From positions 1 through 37,403 of the forward strand of contig CANQKE010000026.1 in the NCBI GenBank assembly GCA_947624435.1: a stretch of 37,403 nucleotides of DNA. Direction: 5' to 3'. A program made the position numbers and the translations under genes. Shown one piece after another: positions 1 through 8,411 of this stretch. The stretch is from an uncultured Ruminiclostridium sp. GTDB lineage: Bacteria > Bacillota > Clostridia > Oscillospirales > Ruminococcaceae. Positions within the stretch are counted from its first letter, which is position 1. The number at the start of each line of letters is the position of its first letter. The notes below the pieces were generated by a model. It was not told the DNA's origin. It saw only the letters and a list, made by a program, of their open reading frames with translations, and made no database searches.

Positions 1-375
1 AGCTATCAATGTAAAAATTGCCCATCAAGAAGCAAATGCACCAAAAACGCGAAATTTGAGAAAACAGTTACAAAACACATCTGGAGCGATTATCTTGAAA
101 AAGCAGAGGACATCAGGCATACGCCTAAATACAAAGAGCTTTACGAGAAGCGAAAAGAGACGATAGAGCGCGTATTTGCCGACGCAAAAGAAAAGCATTC
201 AATGCGATATACATATCTTAGAGGTCTTGCCCATGTGACAAACTGGGTCAGGCTTAAATTTGCTGCAATTAACCTCAAAAAATATGCGATACATAGGTTA
301 AAGGAAAAAGCTACCCTACGCTTTATATGGCTTCCTATCAGAAAAATTGCTCGATTTGAAAAATTTTACCCCTGA
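1..375 (+). CDS. IS1182-family transposase, C-terminal part (5' end outside window)
   Basis: Frame 1 is open from the first base to TGA at 373-375, giving about 124 residues. The visible part starts with a Cys pair (CKNCPSRSKC), then a basic helical region with KRKETIERVFADAKEKH, and ends with an aromatic/basic tail. The ERVFADAKEKHxMRYTxxRG stretch is typical of the last catalytic block (the E of DDE) of IS1182-type transposases, as I know the family. The N-terminal D-D part lies outside the window, so I cannot say whether the copy is intact. The stop codon lies inside the stem of a strong terminator. No target duplication can be judged from one end. Confidence 0.8.
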   Translation, partial: SYQCKNCPSRSKCTKNAKFEKTVTKHIWSDYLEKAEDIRHTPKYKELYEKRKETIERVFADAKEKHSMRYTYLRGLAHVTNWVRLKFAAINLKKYAIHRLKEKATLRFIWLPIRKIARFEKFYP

Positions 376-398
376 TTTGTTGTAAATCAGGGGTTTTT
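369..398 (+). terminator. Rho-independent terminator of the transposase gene
   Basis: Perfect 10-bp stem CCCCTGATTT (369-378) and AAATCAGGGG (384-393), loop GTTGT, followed by TTTTT (394-398). The transposase stop codon TGA (373-375) is inside the left arm. Confidence 0.85.
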
Positions 399-410
399 CT
401 ACAAGCTGAA

Positions 411-499
411 GTCTGAAAAAATAAATTTTTCAGACTGTGAGTTTTGCGCTTTGCTGAGTACGGTCAGCAATTTTGCTTCGCAAAACCGCACCAAAACTC
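411..499 (+). other. Two adjacent inverted-repeat structures between the IS element and the protease gene
   Basis: First hairpin: GTCTGAAAAA (411-420) pairs with TTTTTCAGAC (426-435), loop ATAAA. Second, nested structure: GAGTTTTG (439-446) with CAAAACTC (492-499), GTTTTGCG (441-448) with CGCAAAAC (479-486), and TTGCTGA (451-457) with TCAGCAA (464-470). It ends just before the protease ribosome binding site. It could be the IS end, a structured 5' leader, or a small palindromic insertion. I see no convincing -35/-10 pair in 376-521. Confidence 0.5.
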
Positions 500-521
500 G
501 AAAGGAGATATGATTATAAGT

Positions 522-3173
522 ATGAAAAAAACAAAGTTTGCCGCAGCGATAACGACCGCCTCGGCTATGCTGTTTGTCTGTGCGTTTTCCGCCTCGGCGG
601 AGGGGTACGCCGTTACCGGCTCGCTCGGTGCAGACAGTGAAGACGGCACTTCGGCGACAGTGACGGCCACCGTTACAAACGATTACTACTATGACGTAGA
701 CGGCATCGGCTACAGCGTATCGGTATCGGACAACGCGGTAATTAACGGAGAAAGCTCCAAAGCCGACGTATCGCTTGCCGCCGGTGACAGCGACAGCCTT
801 ACCTTTGAAGTAGAGCTTTTACAACAGGAGGAATCCTCACAGCCGGAAAGCTCCGAGCCCGAATCTTCCGAGCCGGAAAGCTCACAGCCCGAAACTTCAG
901 GACCCGAAAGCTCTCAGCCTGAATCTTCCGAACCCGCGGGCGATAACCCGAACACCGGTGTAGGGGTCAGCGGCGGAGCGATAGCTGTATCCGTTCTGGC
1001 TTTAGCGGCGGTAGGTTTCGCGGCTGTAAGAAAGAAAAAGCAGCTGCTTTCACTGATACTTTGCGTGGCGGTAGCAGGTACCGCGGTGGTAACATCCTTA
1101 CCGCTTACGGCCGACGCGGAAGAGGCTGAAAGCGATACCGCAACGCAGGTGCTTGAGATAGAGCTCGGCGGCGAAACGGTAACGGTCACCCTCAACATTG
1201 ACGTACCGGAGCAGCCTAAAGTACATGATAATTCCGAAGAGGATATCCAACGTCTCAACGACGGCAACGCGGTCATCTCAAGATACGCCGACAGCGGCGA
1301 GATATCCTTTATAAACGGTAAATACACCGATTATAAGGTCACCGACTTTGATTCGGCGTACGAGTCTCTCCAAGCGGTAGAAACGCTGCTTAAATGCAAG
1401 GATGTCGTTCTTGCAAACTTAAGGACCGACACGGCGGAAAACGGCGACACGTTCTATACCTTTACCCAGATGCAGGGAATAGCGCAGGTTTCCGACGCTT
1501 TCATCAAGATAGGAGTTGACAAGGACGGTAACACTATCAGCCTGTCCAGCTCTATCGACCCCGAAGCGACCGCGCTGAATATTTCCGAAGAAGATGTAAT
1601 GGAAAGCTTTGAGAAAGCAATAGCAGCGGCGGAAAAATACGTTGAGGAAAACGGCGGCACACTGGTCCCCGCGGCACAGCCCAATGTAGTTTTGCATAAA
1701 AACGCTTACATGGCGTCCTGCTTCCTGTTCTATGTCAAGCTGGACGAGAATCCCGATCTGCCGAGCGGTTCGGAATCCTCCGGCTATCTTAAGCTGTTTA
1801 TAGAAACTCAGTCATGCACGGTATACGACGTCGTTCCGGTAAAAACTATCGACTCGACTGCCGGCGAAAATGTCGACAACAGTAAATACTTCGACGTGAA
1901 AACCGAGCAAATGGAGTTTACCGACTATTACGGTCAGAAGGTAACTCTGCCGGTCGCTAAGAACGACGACGGTTATTACTTTGTAGATCCCGAACGCAAG
2001 ATTATCTGCGTTGATTCCTGGGAAACCTTTGACACCGCAAAAGCAGGAATACAAAACGTTGTTCCGGTGGTATTCGCTTCCGCTGAAGAAGCTCCGGCAT
2101 TGCTGGTCAGCATATTCAGCAACATGAGGACTATCTATGACTTTTATGCCGCAAAGGGCATTAAGTCCTTAGACGGCAACGGACTTCCCCTGCTGCTCGG
2201 CTTAGGATTTAACGCGGGATTCGGTCAGGATATGGAGAACGCGGCGTTCACCTCCGTGATAAGCGGATTCGGCTGCTTCATGTTCGGAAATTATCCGTTA
2301 AGCTCTTGCTTTGATTTCTCCGCGCATGAGTTCACACACGGAATAAAAGCCTGCCACAACAGCAAAGGCACGGCTGTAAACAACGCCGGCTCGATAGAAG
2401 AATCCTATGCGGATATACTCGGCAATCTTATCGAAATGCAGATAGACCCGCCGGGCTGCAACAAGGATATATGGTATGTAGGAGAGCAGCAGATGGGCAA
2501 AACGAACATCCTGCGCTGCATGTCCGACCCGCATTCCTGCAATCAGCCTGAATATGTAGGCGACGTAAACTTCGTAATGAATACCCGATATGCGTCCTCG
2601 CTGGTGATAGACGACAGCGGCGGAGTACATGTCAACAACTCCATCCTGCCGTATATATGCTATCAGATGGATCAGGCGGGCATAAGCCTTGAAGATAACT
2701 TTGATATATGGGCATACACCCTTTATACCGCGGTACCTGACAGCGAGTACAAGGATATAGCCGAAATGCTGAAGCTCGCGGTAGTGCGTCTGGGCTTTGA
2801 GGATAAGCTCGACACGGTAAGCAAGCTGCTCGACAACGCTAACCTCTACGGCGATACAACTTCGTGGGACAGCTACGAAAGACCGGAGGGTTCGGTAAAG
2901 CTTGAATACAAGCTGGAGAACGTTCCCGAAAACTGCGAATGGTCGTTAGCTATAAAGAAAAATCTCGGCCGCTCCGGCAACCTTGTATATGCTACCGCCG
3001 ATAAAAACAACGTTGCAACCACCTACACCATGCCCGAAGATCAAACCACTCTTATGCTGCTGGTATCAATGGACGGAAAAACCTATTCCGCTACCGTCTT
3101 TAACGATAATTTGGATTCCGATCTATCGGTAACATTAGACTTTAACGAACTTGATCTCATGTTCCTTATGTAA
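522..3173 (+). CDS. Secreted thermolysin-like (M4) zinc metalloprotease with internal NPNTG anchor-like segment
   Basis: 883 residues from ATG 522, downstream of AAAGGAG (501-507). The reading frame also permits ATG 510 and a TTG at 444, but those lack a well-placed ribosome binding site. Order of parts: signal peptide (about 1-27, ending SASA); a small beta-type region; a Ser/Pro/Glu linker (about 105-138); NPNTG (142-146) followed by a hydrophobic segment and RKKK; a second hydrophobic signal-like segment; a propeptide/PepSY-like region; then the catalytic domain. M4 hallmarks are all visible: HEFTH at 602-606, EESYAD with E627 as the likely third zinc ligand and D631, and GGVHVN with H703, matching thermolysin His231. 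Acts outside the cell on proteins or peptides. The odd part is the anchor signal in the middle, as if two secreted proteins were fused. The following terminator indicates a single-gene unit. Confidence 0.9.
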   Translation: MKKTKFAAAITTASAMLFVCAFSASAEGYAVTGSLGADSEDGTSATVTATVTNDYYYDVDGIGYSVSVSDNAVINGESSKADVSLAAGDSDSLTFEVELLQQEESSQPESSEPESSEPESSQPETSGPESSQPESSEPAGDNPNTGVGVSGGAIAVSVLALAAVGFAAVRKKKQLLSLILCVAVAGTAVVTSLPLTADAEEAESDTATQVLEIELGGETVTVTLNIDVPEQPKVHDNSEEDIQRLNDGNAVISRYADSGEISFINGKYTDYKVTDFDSAYESLQAVETLLKCKDVVLANLRTDTAENGDTFYTFTQMQGIAQVSDAFIKIGVDKDGNTISLSSSIDPEATALNISEEDVMESFEKAIAAAEKYVEENGGTLVPAAQPNVVLHKNAYMASCFLFYVKLDENPDLPSGSESSGYLKLFIETQSCTVYDVVPVKTIDSTAGENVDNSKYFDVKTEQMEFTDYYGQKVTLPVAKNDDGYYFVDPERKIICVDSWETFDTAKAGIQNVVPVVFASAEEAPALLVSIFSNMRTIYDFYAAKGIKSLDGNGLPLLLGLGFNAGFGQDMENAAFTSVISGFGCFMFGNYPLSSCFDFSAHEFTHGIKACHNSKGTAVNNAGSIEESYADILGNLIEMQIDPPGCNKDIWYVGEQQMGKTNILRCMSDPHSCNQPEYVGDVNFVMNTRYASSLVIDDSGGVHVNNSILPYICYQMDQAGISLEDNFDIWAYTLYTAVPDSEYKDIAEMLKLAVVRLGFEDKLDTVSKLLDNANLYGDTTSWDSYERPEGSVKLEYKLENVPENCEWSLAIKKNLGRSGNLVYATADKNNVATTYTMPEDQTTLMLLVSMDGKTYSATVFNDNLDSDLSVTLDFNELDLMFLM

Positions 3174-3191
3174 TTAAAATAAATTATTTTT

Positions 3192-3217
3192 CCCCCGCTT
3201 TAAGCGGGGGATTTTTT
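3192..3217 (+). terminator. Rho-independent terminator after the M4 protease gene
   Basis: CCCCCGCT (3192-3199) pairs with AGCGGGGG (3203-3210), short loop, then ATTTTTT. It is 19 bases after the protease stop codon. Confidence 0.9.
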
Positions 3218-3332
3218 GTGTGAGAGGTTATTGGGGTGGGCGGGTGGGATGACCCGCGAAGCGGGGCATGAAAAACGGAGGGTATAATAGAGACTGATTT
3301 GTGAAAAAGCGGCATGATGTAGGGGAGAAACT

Positions 3333-3383
3333 GCACTATCCGTTAAAAAGCACTATCGCTTAAAAAGTAAACTCGTTTAAGGA
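3333..3383. repeat. Three tandem 17-bp imperfect repeats upstream of the regulatory operon
   Basis: Units GCACTATCCGTTAAAAA (3333-3349), GCACTATCGCTTAAAAA (3350-3366) and a more diverged GTAAACTCGTTTAAGGA (3367-3383). The first two differ at only two positions. The block lies about 80-130 bp upstream of the -35 of the two-component operon, so it may be an operator. The rest of 3218-3460 shows no gene I can support. Confidence 0.45.
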
Positions 3384-3460
3384 AAAAACGTCGAAATAAA
3401 GGCAGTTGTGTCGATTTCCCGAAAATCGCTTTTTGTTTCGTAAAAATCAAAACCGCCGTA

Positions 3461-3489
3461 TTGAAAATATTATAAATTTGTGGTATAAT
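3461..3489 (+). promoter_or_regulatory. Sigma-A type promoter of the LytTR/GHKL operon
   Basis: TTGAAA (3461-3466), 17-bp spacer, TATAAT (3484-3489). It is 76 bp upstream of the response-regulator start codon and is the only good promoter in the gap. Confidence 0.75.
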
Positions 3490-3565
3490 TAAATATATAT
3501 GTCCGGCATTTCCTCTGAACCTAGGGATATCGGCATATTCTTTGACCCGGTTGGAGGTATATTCT

Positions 3566-4303
3566 ATGCGTATTGCGATTTGCGACGACGAGCAGCACGA
3601 GCGCGAACGGCTTGAACAAGCGCTGCAAGGCTGTGACGCCGCGTACAGCGCGGAAAAATTTGCCGACGGAGCTTCTTTGTTGGAGGCGACAAAAAAATCC
3701 ACTCCGTTTGATATTGTGTTTTTGGACATATATATGCCCGGTGAAAACGGCATAGATATAGCAAAAACGTTACGGCAGATATCTCCCGACGCCGGTATCG
3801 TATTTGTTACGACCAGCAGAGAACACGCCGTGGACGCGTTTTCTCTTTATGCCCTGCACTATCTGGTAAAGCCCGTTACGACAGACGGGATAGCGGAATC
3901 GCTGCGGCGGCTTACCCAGTCCCACCGCGAACAAAGAGAACGCATTACCCTTACGGTAGGCGCGGAAAGGCACACGGTCTTTCTCGACCAGATATGCTTA
4001 TTGCAAAACGATAATCACGCGGTGAATATAACGCTTTCTGACGGGCGCAGCCTTAAGGTCTGGATGTCGCTGGGCGAGATGGAAAAGAAAATGAACAAGA
4101 ACTTTCTTAAGATAAACCGCGGTATAATCGTCAATATGGACTATATCGAACAGATGAGGACAGACGTCTGCGTTATGCGCAGCGGGATAAGACTGCCCAT
4201 CGCGGTAAGGCAGAGCGCCGTGATACGCGGGGCTTATGATAACTATGTATTCGACCGGCTCGCCGGACGAAAAAACCTTACGGCAAAGGAGCCTGGATCA
4301 TGA
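3566..4303 (+). CDS. LytTR-family response regulator (AgrA/ComE/BlpR type)
   Basis: 245 residues from ATG 3566, with GGAGG at 3553-3557. The receiver domain (about 1-120) shows the acidic pocket CDDE near residue 7, phospho-acceptor D54 in FLDIYMPG, and conserved K102 in YLVKPV. The C-terminal half is a LytTR DNA-binding domain, recognised by the LKINRGIIVNMDYIEQM segment. LytTR regulators bind pairs of short direct repeats about two helical turns apart and often control bacteriocin, competence or virulence loci, or pyruvate transport. The gene overlaps the kinase gene by 4 nt (ATGA), so the two are translationally coupled partners. Its targets are not shown by the sequence; the paired boxes at 22153-22287 are one candidate. 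Confidence 0.93.
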   Translation: MRIAICDDEQHERERLEQALQGCDAAYSAEKFADGASLLEATKKSTPFDIVFLDIYMPGENGIDIAKTLRQISPDAGIVFVTTSREHAVDAFSLYALHYLVKPVTTDGIAESLRRLTQSHREQRERITLTVGAERHTVFLDQICLLQNDNHAVNITLSDGRSLKVWMSLGEMEKKMNKNFLKINRGIIVNMDYIEQMRTDVCVMRSGIRLPIAVRQSAVIRGAYDNYVFDRLAGRKNLTAKEPGS

Positions 4304-5670
4304 TCGCTTTTTTAGAAAATGCTCTGGGATTTATCGTGCAGTTTCTGCCCTGCGTTATCTTGATATTTCTGCCGTTCCCCGAAGAGGCGTTCCGCTTCAG
4401 ACGAAGAAATATATTCTTCTGGCTGTCGGTGATCTCGGTGGCGGTAGCCGTTTTGTTCTCGGCGGTATTATGCCTCAGAGATACGGAAAAATATCCTCAG
4501 CATATAGTCATATCCAATGCATTTATGCTTGCCGCCATACTGCTTATCTTAGCGGCGTATATCTGGCTGGTTCGGGAGTCGGTGATAAAAAAGCTGATGA
4601 TATTTTTTATAGTGATGTTCTACGGCGTAACGGTCTACATACTGGTAAACTCGACCTACGCGCTGATATTCCCGAATCAGATAGACACCACTATATACCC
4701 CTACACCGACCGGTTTTTGATCATGTTTGCCGCCGTCACCGCTCTGCTGCTTCCTATGATAATCGCGGCGGTGATAAATCCGCTGAAAGAATACGTCCAG
4801 CTGATAGAACCGAAGAACATGCGGCGCGAATTTTGTATCGTGACTTTTTCAACGCTGTTTTATTTTACCACGATGATATGCTGTGTGACGTTTTTCGGAA
4901 GCAAAGGGCTTTTGCAATACGTCCTGCTGCCCATGATATTCATGACGGCAAATCAGCTGCTGATATACTGGCTGATATTCAGAGAATCCGTTAGGCGCAA
5001 GCTGGACGGCGAGCAGCTCCACGCTATCGAGATAAGGCAGCTGCAATATGAAAAGATAGTAAACGACATGGAAAATACCCGCCGTATGCGCCACGATATG
5101 CGTCATCATTATAATTCGCTGAACGATATGCTCAGTCGCGGAAGATACGACGAAATGAAAGACTACCTGTCCCAGCTGATAGATACCACGGTAAAGTGCG
5201 ATGATAAGATGTACTGTAAAAACCTCACGGTGAACGGGCTGTTACAATATTACGTCGGTATGGCGAGGGACAGGGATATCAGCTGCGACGTCAGCGCGGA
5301 ATGCGACGAGCTTATGATAGAGCCGGCGGATCTTACCGTGCTGTTCGGCAACACGATGGAAAACGCAATAAACTCATGCGGGAAATACCCCGGCAAACGT
5401 CATATAGAAATACGGCTCGGTACGGTACACGGCTCGCTTGCGATAGAGATATCCAATTCCTGCAAGGAGGTAAATCTCGATAAGCGCTTTAGCTCGGAGG
5501 ACGGCTTTATGCCTGCCAACGCGTTTATAAGCAGCAGGAACGGCGGCGGATACGGACTTAGCAGTATCGCGCATACCGCGCAGAAATACGGCGGCAGCGC
5601 TAAATTCAGATTTGACGCGGAAAAAGAATTATTCACCGTTCGTATACGGTTGAATATGCACACGAATTAA
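4300..5670 (+). CDS. GHKL-type sensor histidine kinase (AgrC/BlpH-like HPK10 group)
   Basis: 456 residues. The N-terminal half (about 1-235) is a polytopic membrane sensor with roughly six or seven hydrophobic helices. It is followed by a coiled segment and the phospho-acceptor box RMRHDMRHHYNSL, with H265 the probable site, then an ATPase domain with the N-box (LFGNTMENAINSC) and a glycine box (NGGGYGLSSI). Large membrane sensors joined to a GHKL ATPase and paired with LytTR regulators typically sense secreted peptides, which fits the precursor-peptide array 2.5 kb away on the other strand; that link is inference. Partner of the preceding response regulator, and probably in one operon with the next three genes. 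Confidence 0.92.
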   Translation: MIAFLENALGFIVQFLPCVILIFLPFPEEAFRFRRRNIFFWLSVISVAVAVLFSAVLCLRDTEKYPQHIVISNAFMLAAILLILAAYIWLVRESVIKKLMIFFIVMFYGVTVYILVNSTYALIFPNQIDTTIYPYTDRFLIMFAAVTALLLPMIIAAVINPLKEYVQLIEPKNMRREFCIVTFSTLFYFTTMICCVTFFGSKGLLQYVLLPMIFMTANQLLIYWLIFRESVRRKLDGEQLHAIEIRQLQYEKIVNDMENTRRMRHDMRHHYNSLNDMLSRGRYDEMKDYLSQLIDTTVKCDDKMYCKNLTVNGLLQYYVGMARDRDISCDVSAECDELMIEPADLTVLFGNTMENAINSCGKYPGKRHIEIRLGTVHGSLAIEISNSCKEVNLDKRFSSEDGFMPANAFISSRNGGGYGLSSIAHTAQKYGGSAKFRFDAEKELFTVRIRLNMHTN

Positions 5671-5690
5671 TTTTTTGGGAGGTCACAAAA

Positions 5691-5987
5691 ATGACGATAA
5701 GCAAAAAACAAAACGGAACAGAGCTTGAGATAGCGCTGGAGGGTAGGCTGGACACCACCACCGCCCCGCAGCTTGAGGGCGAGCTTAAGCACAGTATAGA
5801 CGGCGTTACCGATCTTATCATGGACTTTTCCGCTCTGGAGTACATTTCCTCCGCGGGACTGCGCGTTCTGCTTGCCGCTCAAAAGGTGATGAACAAACAG
5901 GGCAATATGGTGATACGCGGCGTAAACGAAACGGTCATGGAAGTATTTGAGATAACCGGCTTTGTAGATATACTGACGATAGAGTAA
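5691..5987 (+). CDS. STAS-domain anti-sigma factor antagonist (SpoIIAA/RsbV-like)
   Basis: 98 residues, the full length of a single STAS domain, with ribosome binding site GGGAGG just upstream. The conserved loop YISSAGLRVL contains S54, which aligns with the phosphorylated serine of SpoIIAA. In partner switching, the unphosphorylated antagonist binds the kinase/anti-sigma protein and frees its target; a PP2C phosphatase reactivates it. Both partners follow immediately (5990-7606 and 7599-8006), so the whole switch is encoded here. It starts 20 nt after the histidine kinase stop, so co-transcription is likely. Confidence 0.92.
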   Translation: MTISKKQNGTELEIALEGRLDTTTAPQLEGELKHSIDGVTDLIMDFSALEYISSAGLRVLLAAQKVMNKQGNMVIRGVNETVMEVFEITGFVDILTIE

Positions 5988-5989
5988 GC

Positions 5990-7606
5990 ATGGCAAAGAA
6001 ACGGAAATTCAATCTTCAGCCGAAGCTGCTTATAGGTCTTGTACTTATGGCGATCGTGCTGATGTTTTCTCTCATATTCATTCTTATAATCATCTTCTGC
6101 GGCGTAATGTACCAATATTATTCGTGGGTAACATTCGACAACGCCTCCGTCTGCTCCTACGTCATCGACGGCGACCGCATAGAGCAGTATTACAATAACG
6201 GCAAGATAGGCGAAAAAGACGATTACTATGAAATGATAGGCGATTATCTGCTTGAAGTAAAAAATCAGGTCGGACTGCAATACCTGTATGTAGCCGTTCC
6301 GGAGCAGGACAACATAGTTTACATATGGGACGCGGGCGCTCCCGAAGAGGAGGGCATACATAAGCTCGGCGAATCGATACAGATGTTCGGCGAGATAAAG
6401 GACGTAATGCAGACAGCTTACGCGGGCGGCGCGGATATGCTCGACTCCGTACTATTCACCGAAAGCTCCGCCGTGGCTTTTGTTCCGCTGCTGAACAGTG
6501 ACAACAAGCCGGTGGCGCTGATAGCGGTAAGCATTCCTATCGAAAGAGTAAGCCGTCACGTCGAGACATTTACCGTGCTTGCGCTGATATCCACGATCGT
6601 CGTGATGCTGATCTCCTCATTCTTTTACTATCTTTATATCCGTAAAATACTTGTCCGTCCTTTGAGGAATCTCCATCATGCCGTTACCGGACTGGTAAGC
6701 GACAATATGGAACACCTCGACAGCTTCGACGTAAAAATCAAGACCAGGGACGAGGTAGGCGACCTTGCCAACGGATTTAATCAGATGGTGCAGGAGCTGA
6801 ATGAGTACATTAACAATCTCAGCCGCGTCACCGCGGAAAAAGAGCGTATAGGCGCGGAGCTTGACGTCGCTACTCATATCCAGAAGTCTATGCTTCCCTG
6901 CACTTTCCCGGCGTTCCCCGACCGAAAGGAGATAGACATATACGCCACCATGACCCCCGCAAAGGAGGTCGGCGGAGATTTCTACGACTTCTTTATGGTG
7001 GACGACAGACATCTTGCGATAGTAATGGCGGACGTTTCCGGCAAGGGCGTTCCCGCGGCGCTGTTTATGGTAATAGGCAAAACACTTATCAAAGACCATA
7101 CCGCCCCCGGTTCTGATCTCGGAGCGGTGTTCACCGAAGTAAACGATCTTTTATGCGAATCCAACAGTGAGGGATTATTTATAACGGCGTTCGAGGGCGT
7201 ACTTGACCTTGTCACCGGAGAATTTAATTATGTGAACGCGGGACACGAAATGCCGTTTATCTGCCGTTCGGGTGAAAATTTCGAGCCGTATAAGATAAAG
7301 GCGGGATTCGTACTTGCGGGCATGGAGGGAATGAGATACCGCGCGGGCAGCCTTACGCTTGCGCCGGGAGATAAGGTATTCCAGTACACCGACGGCGTTA
7401 CCGAGGCGACAAATTCCGACAACGAGCTTTACGGAATGGAAAGGCTGGAAAATGTGCTGAACCTTAACAAGGACAGCGCTCCTGCCGAGCTTCTTCCCAA
7501 GGTAAAAGAGGATATCGACGCGTTTGTAGGCGAGGCTCCTCAGTTTGACGATATAACAATGCTTTGTCTTGAATATAAAAGCAGAATGGAGGATAACAAT
7601 GAATGA
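5990..7606 (+). CDS. Membrane PP2C-family serine phosphatase with HAMP domain (RsbU/SpoIIE-like)
   Basis: 538 residues. TM1 (about 12-40), an extracellular sensor region (about 41-195), TM2 (about 195-220), HAMP (about 220-270, with RDEVGDLANGFNQM), then a SpoIIE-type PP2C domain. Metal-binding blocks are intact: KEVGGDFYDFF, MADVSGKGVPAAL, YTDGVTEA and FDDITMLCLEY. Expected job: dephosphorylate the STAS protein encoded 2 nt upstream in response to an external signal. The start codon lies directly after the antagonist stop with only a weak ribosome binding site, suggesting translational coupling. The sensor ligand cannot be told from the sequence. Confidence 0.92.
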   Translation: MAKKRKFNLQPKLLIGLVLMAIVLMFSLIFILIIIFCGVMYQYYSWVTFDNASVCSYVIDGDRIEQYYNNGKIGEKDDYYEMIGDYLLEVKNQVGLQYLYVAVPEQDNIVYIWDAGAPEEEGIHKLGESIQMFGEIKDVMQTAYAGGADMLDSVLFTESSAVAFVPLLNSDNKPVALIAVSIPIERVSRHVETFTVLALISTIVVMLISSFFYYLYIRKILVRPLRNLHHAVTGLVSDNMEHLDSFDVKIKTRDEVGDLANGFNQMVQELNEYINNLSRVTAEKERIGAELDVATHIQKSMLPCTFPAFPDRKEIDIYATMTPAKEVGGDFYDFFMVDDRHLAIVMADVSGKGVPAALFMVIGKTLIKDHTAPGSDLGAVFTEVNDLLCESNSEGLFITAFEGVLDLVTGEFNYVNAGHEMPFICRSGENFEPYKIKAGFVLAGMEGMRYRAGSLTLAPGDKVFQYTDGVTEATNSDNELYGMERLENVLNLNKDSAPAELLPKVKEDIDAFVGEAPQFDDITMLCLEYKSRMEDNNE

Positions 7607-8006
7607 ACTGACAATTGACGCGACGGTGGAAAATATCCCTACAGTCACGGATTTTGTAGACGAACAGCTCGAGGCTCACGGCTGCCCGATGAAAGCGCAA
7701 ATGCAGATAGACATCGCCATAGACGAGCTGCTCAGCAACATAGCATATTATGCCTACAGCTCCGGTTCGGGGACCGTCACCATCCGCGTGGAGATAGCCG
7801 AAGAGCCGCTTTCCGTTCTGATAACGTTCATAGACAACGGCGTACCTTACGACCCGCTAAAAAAAGAAGACCCCGATACCACGCTTTCCGTAGATCAAAG
7901 GGATATAGGCGGGCTTGGGATATACATGGTCAAAAAAAGCATGGACGGCGTCGAATACGAATATAAAGACGGTCAGAACGTTCTCAAAATAACCAAAAAA
8001 TTCTAA
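7599..8006 (+). CDS. RsbW-like anti-sigma / serine kinase ATPase (HATPase_c)
   Basis: 135 residues. Start ATG 7599 chosen because GGAGG (7588-7592) is 6 nt upstream; it overlaps the phosphatase gene by 8 nt. Bergerat-fold motifs: the N-box in IDIAIDELLSNIAYYAY, the G1 box with DNGVPYDP, and the G2 box GGLGIYMVKK. Proteins of this type phosphorylate the STAS antagonist and hold a sigma factor or another output protein inactive. No SigB-like gene follows. The only sigma gene in the window is the ECF-like one at 13795-14295 on the other strand, so the target of this switch is open. Confidence 0.9.
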   Translation: MNELTIDATVENIPTVTDFVDEQLEAHGCPMKAQMQIDIAIDELLSNIAYYAYSSGSGTVTIRVEIAEEPLSVLITFIDNGVPYDPLKKEDPDTTLSVDQRDIGGLGIYMVKKSMDGVEYEYKDGQNVLKITKKF

Positions 8007-8029
8007 TATAAAACAAAACATAAAAAGAG

Positions 8030-8067
8030 GGCTTTTACACTTACGTTTTTACGATAGTGTAAAAGCC
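8030..8067 (-). terminator. Terminator at the end of the precursor-peptide operon (convergent, possibly bidirectional)
   Basis: GGCTTTTACACT (8030-8041) pairs perfectly with AGTGTAAAAGCC (8056-8067). Read on the minus strand the stem is followed by a CTCTTTTTATG T-rich stretch, so it best serves the leftward precursor operon ending at 8132. It also sits just after the rightward regulatory operon. Confidence 0.75.
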
Positions 8068-8131
8068 TTAAATTATTAGGTATTTAACGGTATAGGAATC
8101 ACATTTAGGTGAAAAAGTCGCTCACGCAACT

Positions 8132-8350
8132 TCAAATATACATAAACGTACTTCTTCCTCCGGCGACATTTTCAAGTGCGTCATCGGAAAGCTCCGTGCC
8201 GGAACGCAGCATATCGTACAGCTCTTTGGCCTTTTCCTCGGAAAGCTCGACTCCGTTTTCCTTTGCCAAAGCTATAAGCTCCTCCGGAGACTTTGCTTTA
8301 TTAAGCTTTTTCAAAAACTCCTCTTTAGTCATAATAGTCTGTTCAGCCAT
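8132..8350 (-). CDS. Nif11-leader precursor peptide 1, core RSTFMYI
   Basis: 72 residues. Residues 1-65 form a Nif11/NHLP-type leader: an EEFLKKL helix, then SPEELIALAKENG, then ELSDDALENVAGG. The double-glycine cleavage site leaves a core of only seven residues, RSTFMYI. AAAGGAG precedes the ATG at good distance. It is the last gene of the array, directly before the terminator. Such a short core cannot carry a lanthionine ring and looks more like a signalling or modified short peptide. The role is inferred only. Confidence 0.88.
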   Translation of the reverse strand: MAEQTIMTKEEFLKKLNKAKSPEELIALAKENGVELSEEKAKELYDMLRSGTELSDDALENVAGGRSTFMYI

Positions 8351-8411
8351 TTTTTATTTTCTCCTTTCGGTGCTTTTTTGAAACAAAATTGCCGGTACTC
8401 AAAACGCAAGC

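Noticed and set aside
3333-3383. Second LytTR-type site for autoregulation
   Set aside because: The repeats share only a TAAAA core with the 22153 boxes and have 17-bp rather than 21-bp spacing, so I do not call them the same site.
4236-4994. 252-codon plus-strand ORF overlapping the histidine kinase
   Set aside because: Different frame of the kinase gene, with Arg/His/Tyr-rich composition typical of out-of-frame translation and no ribosome binding site.
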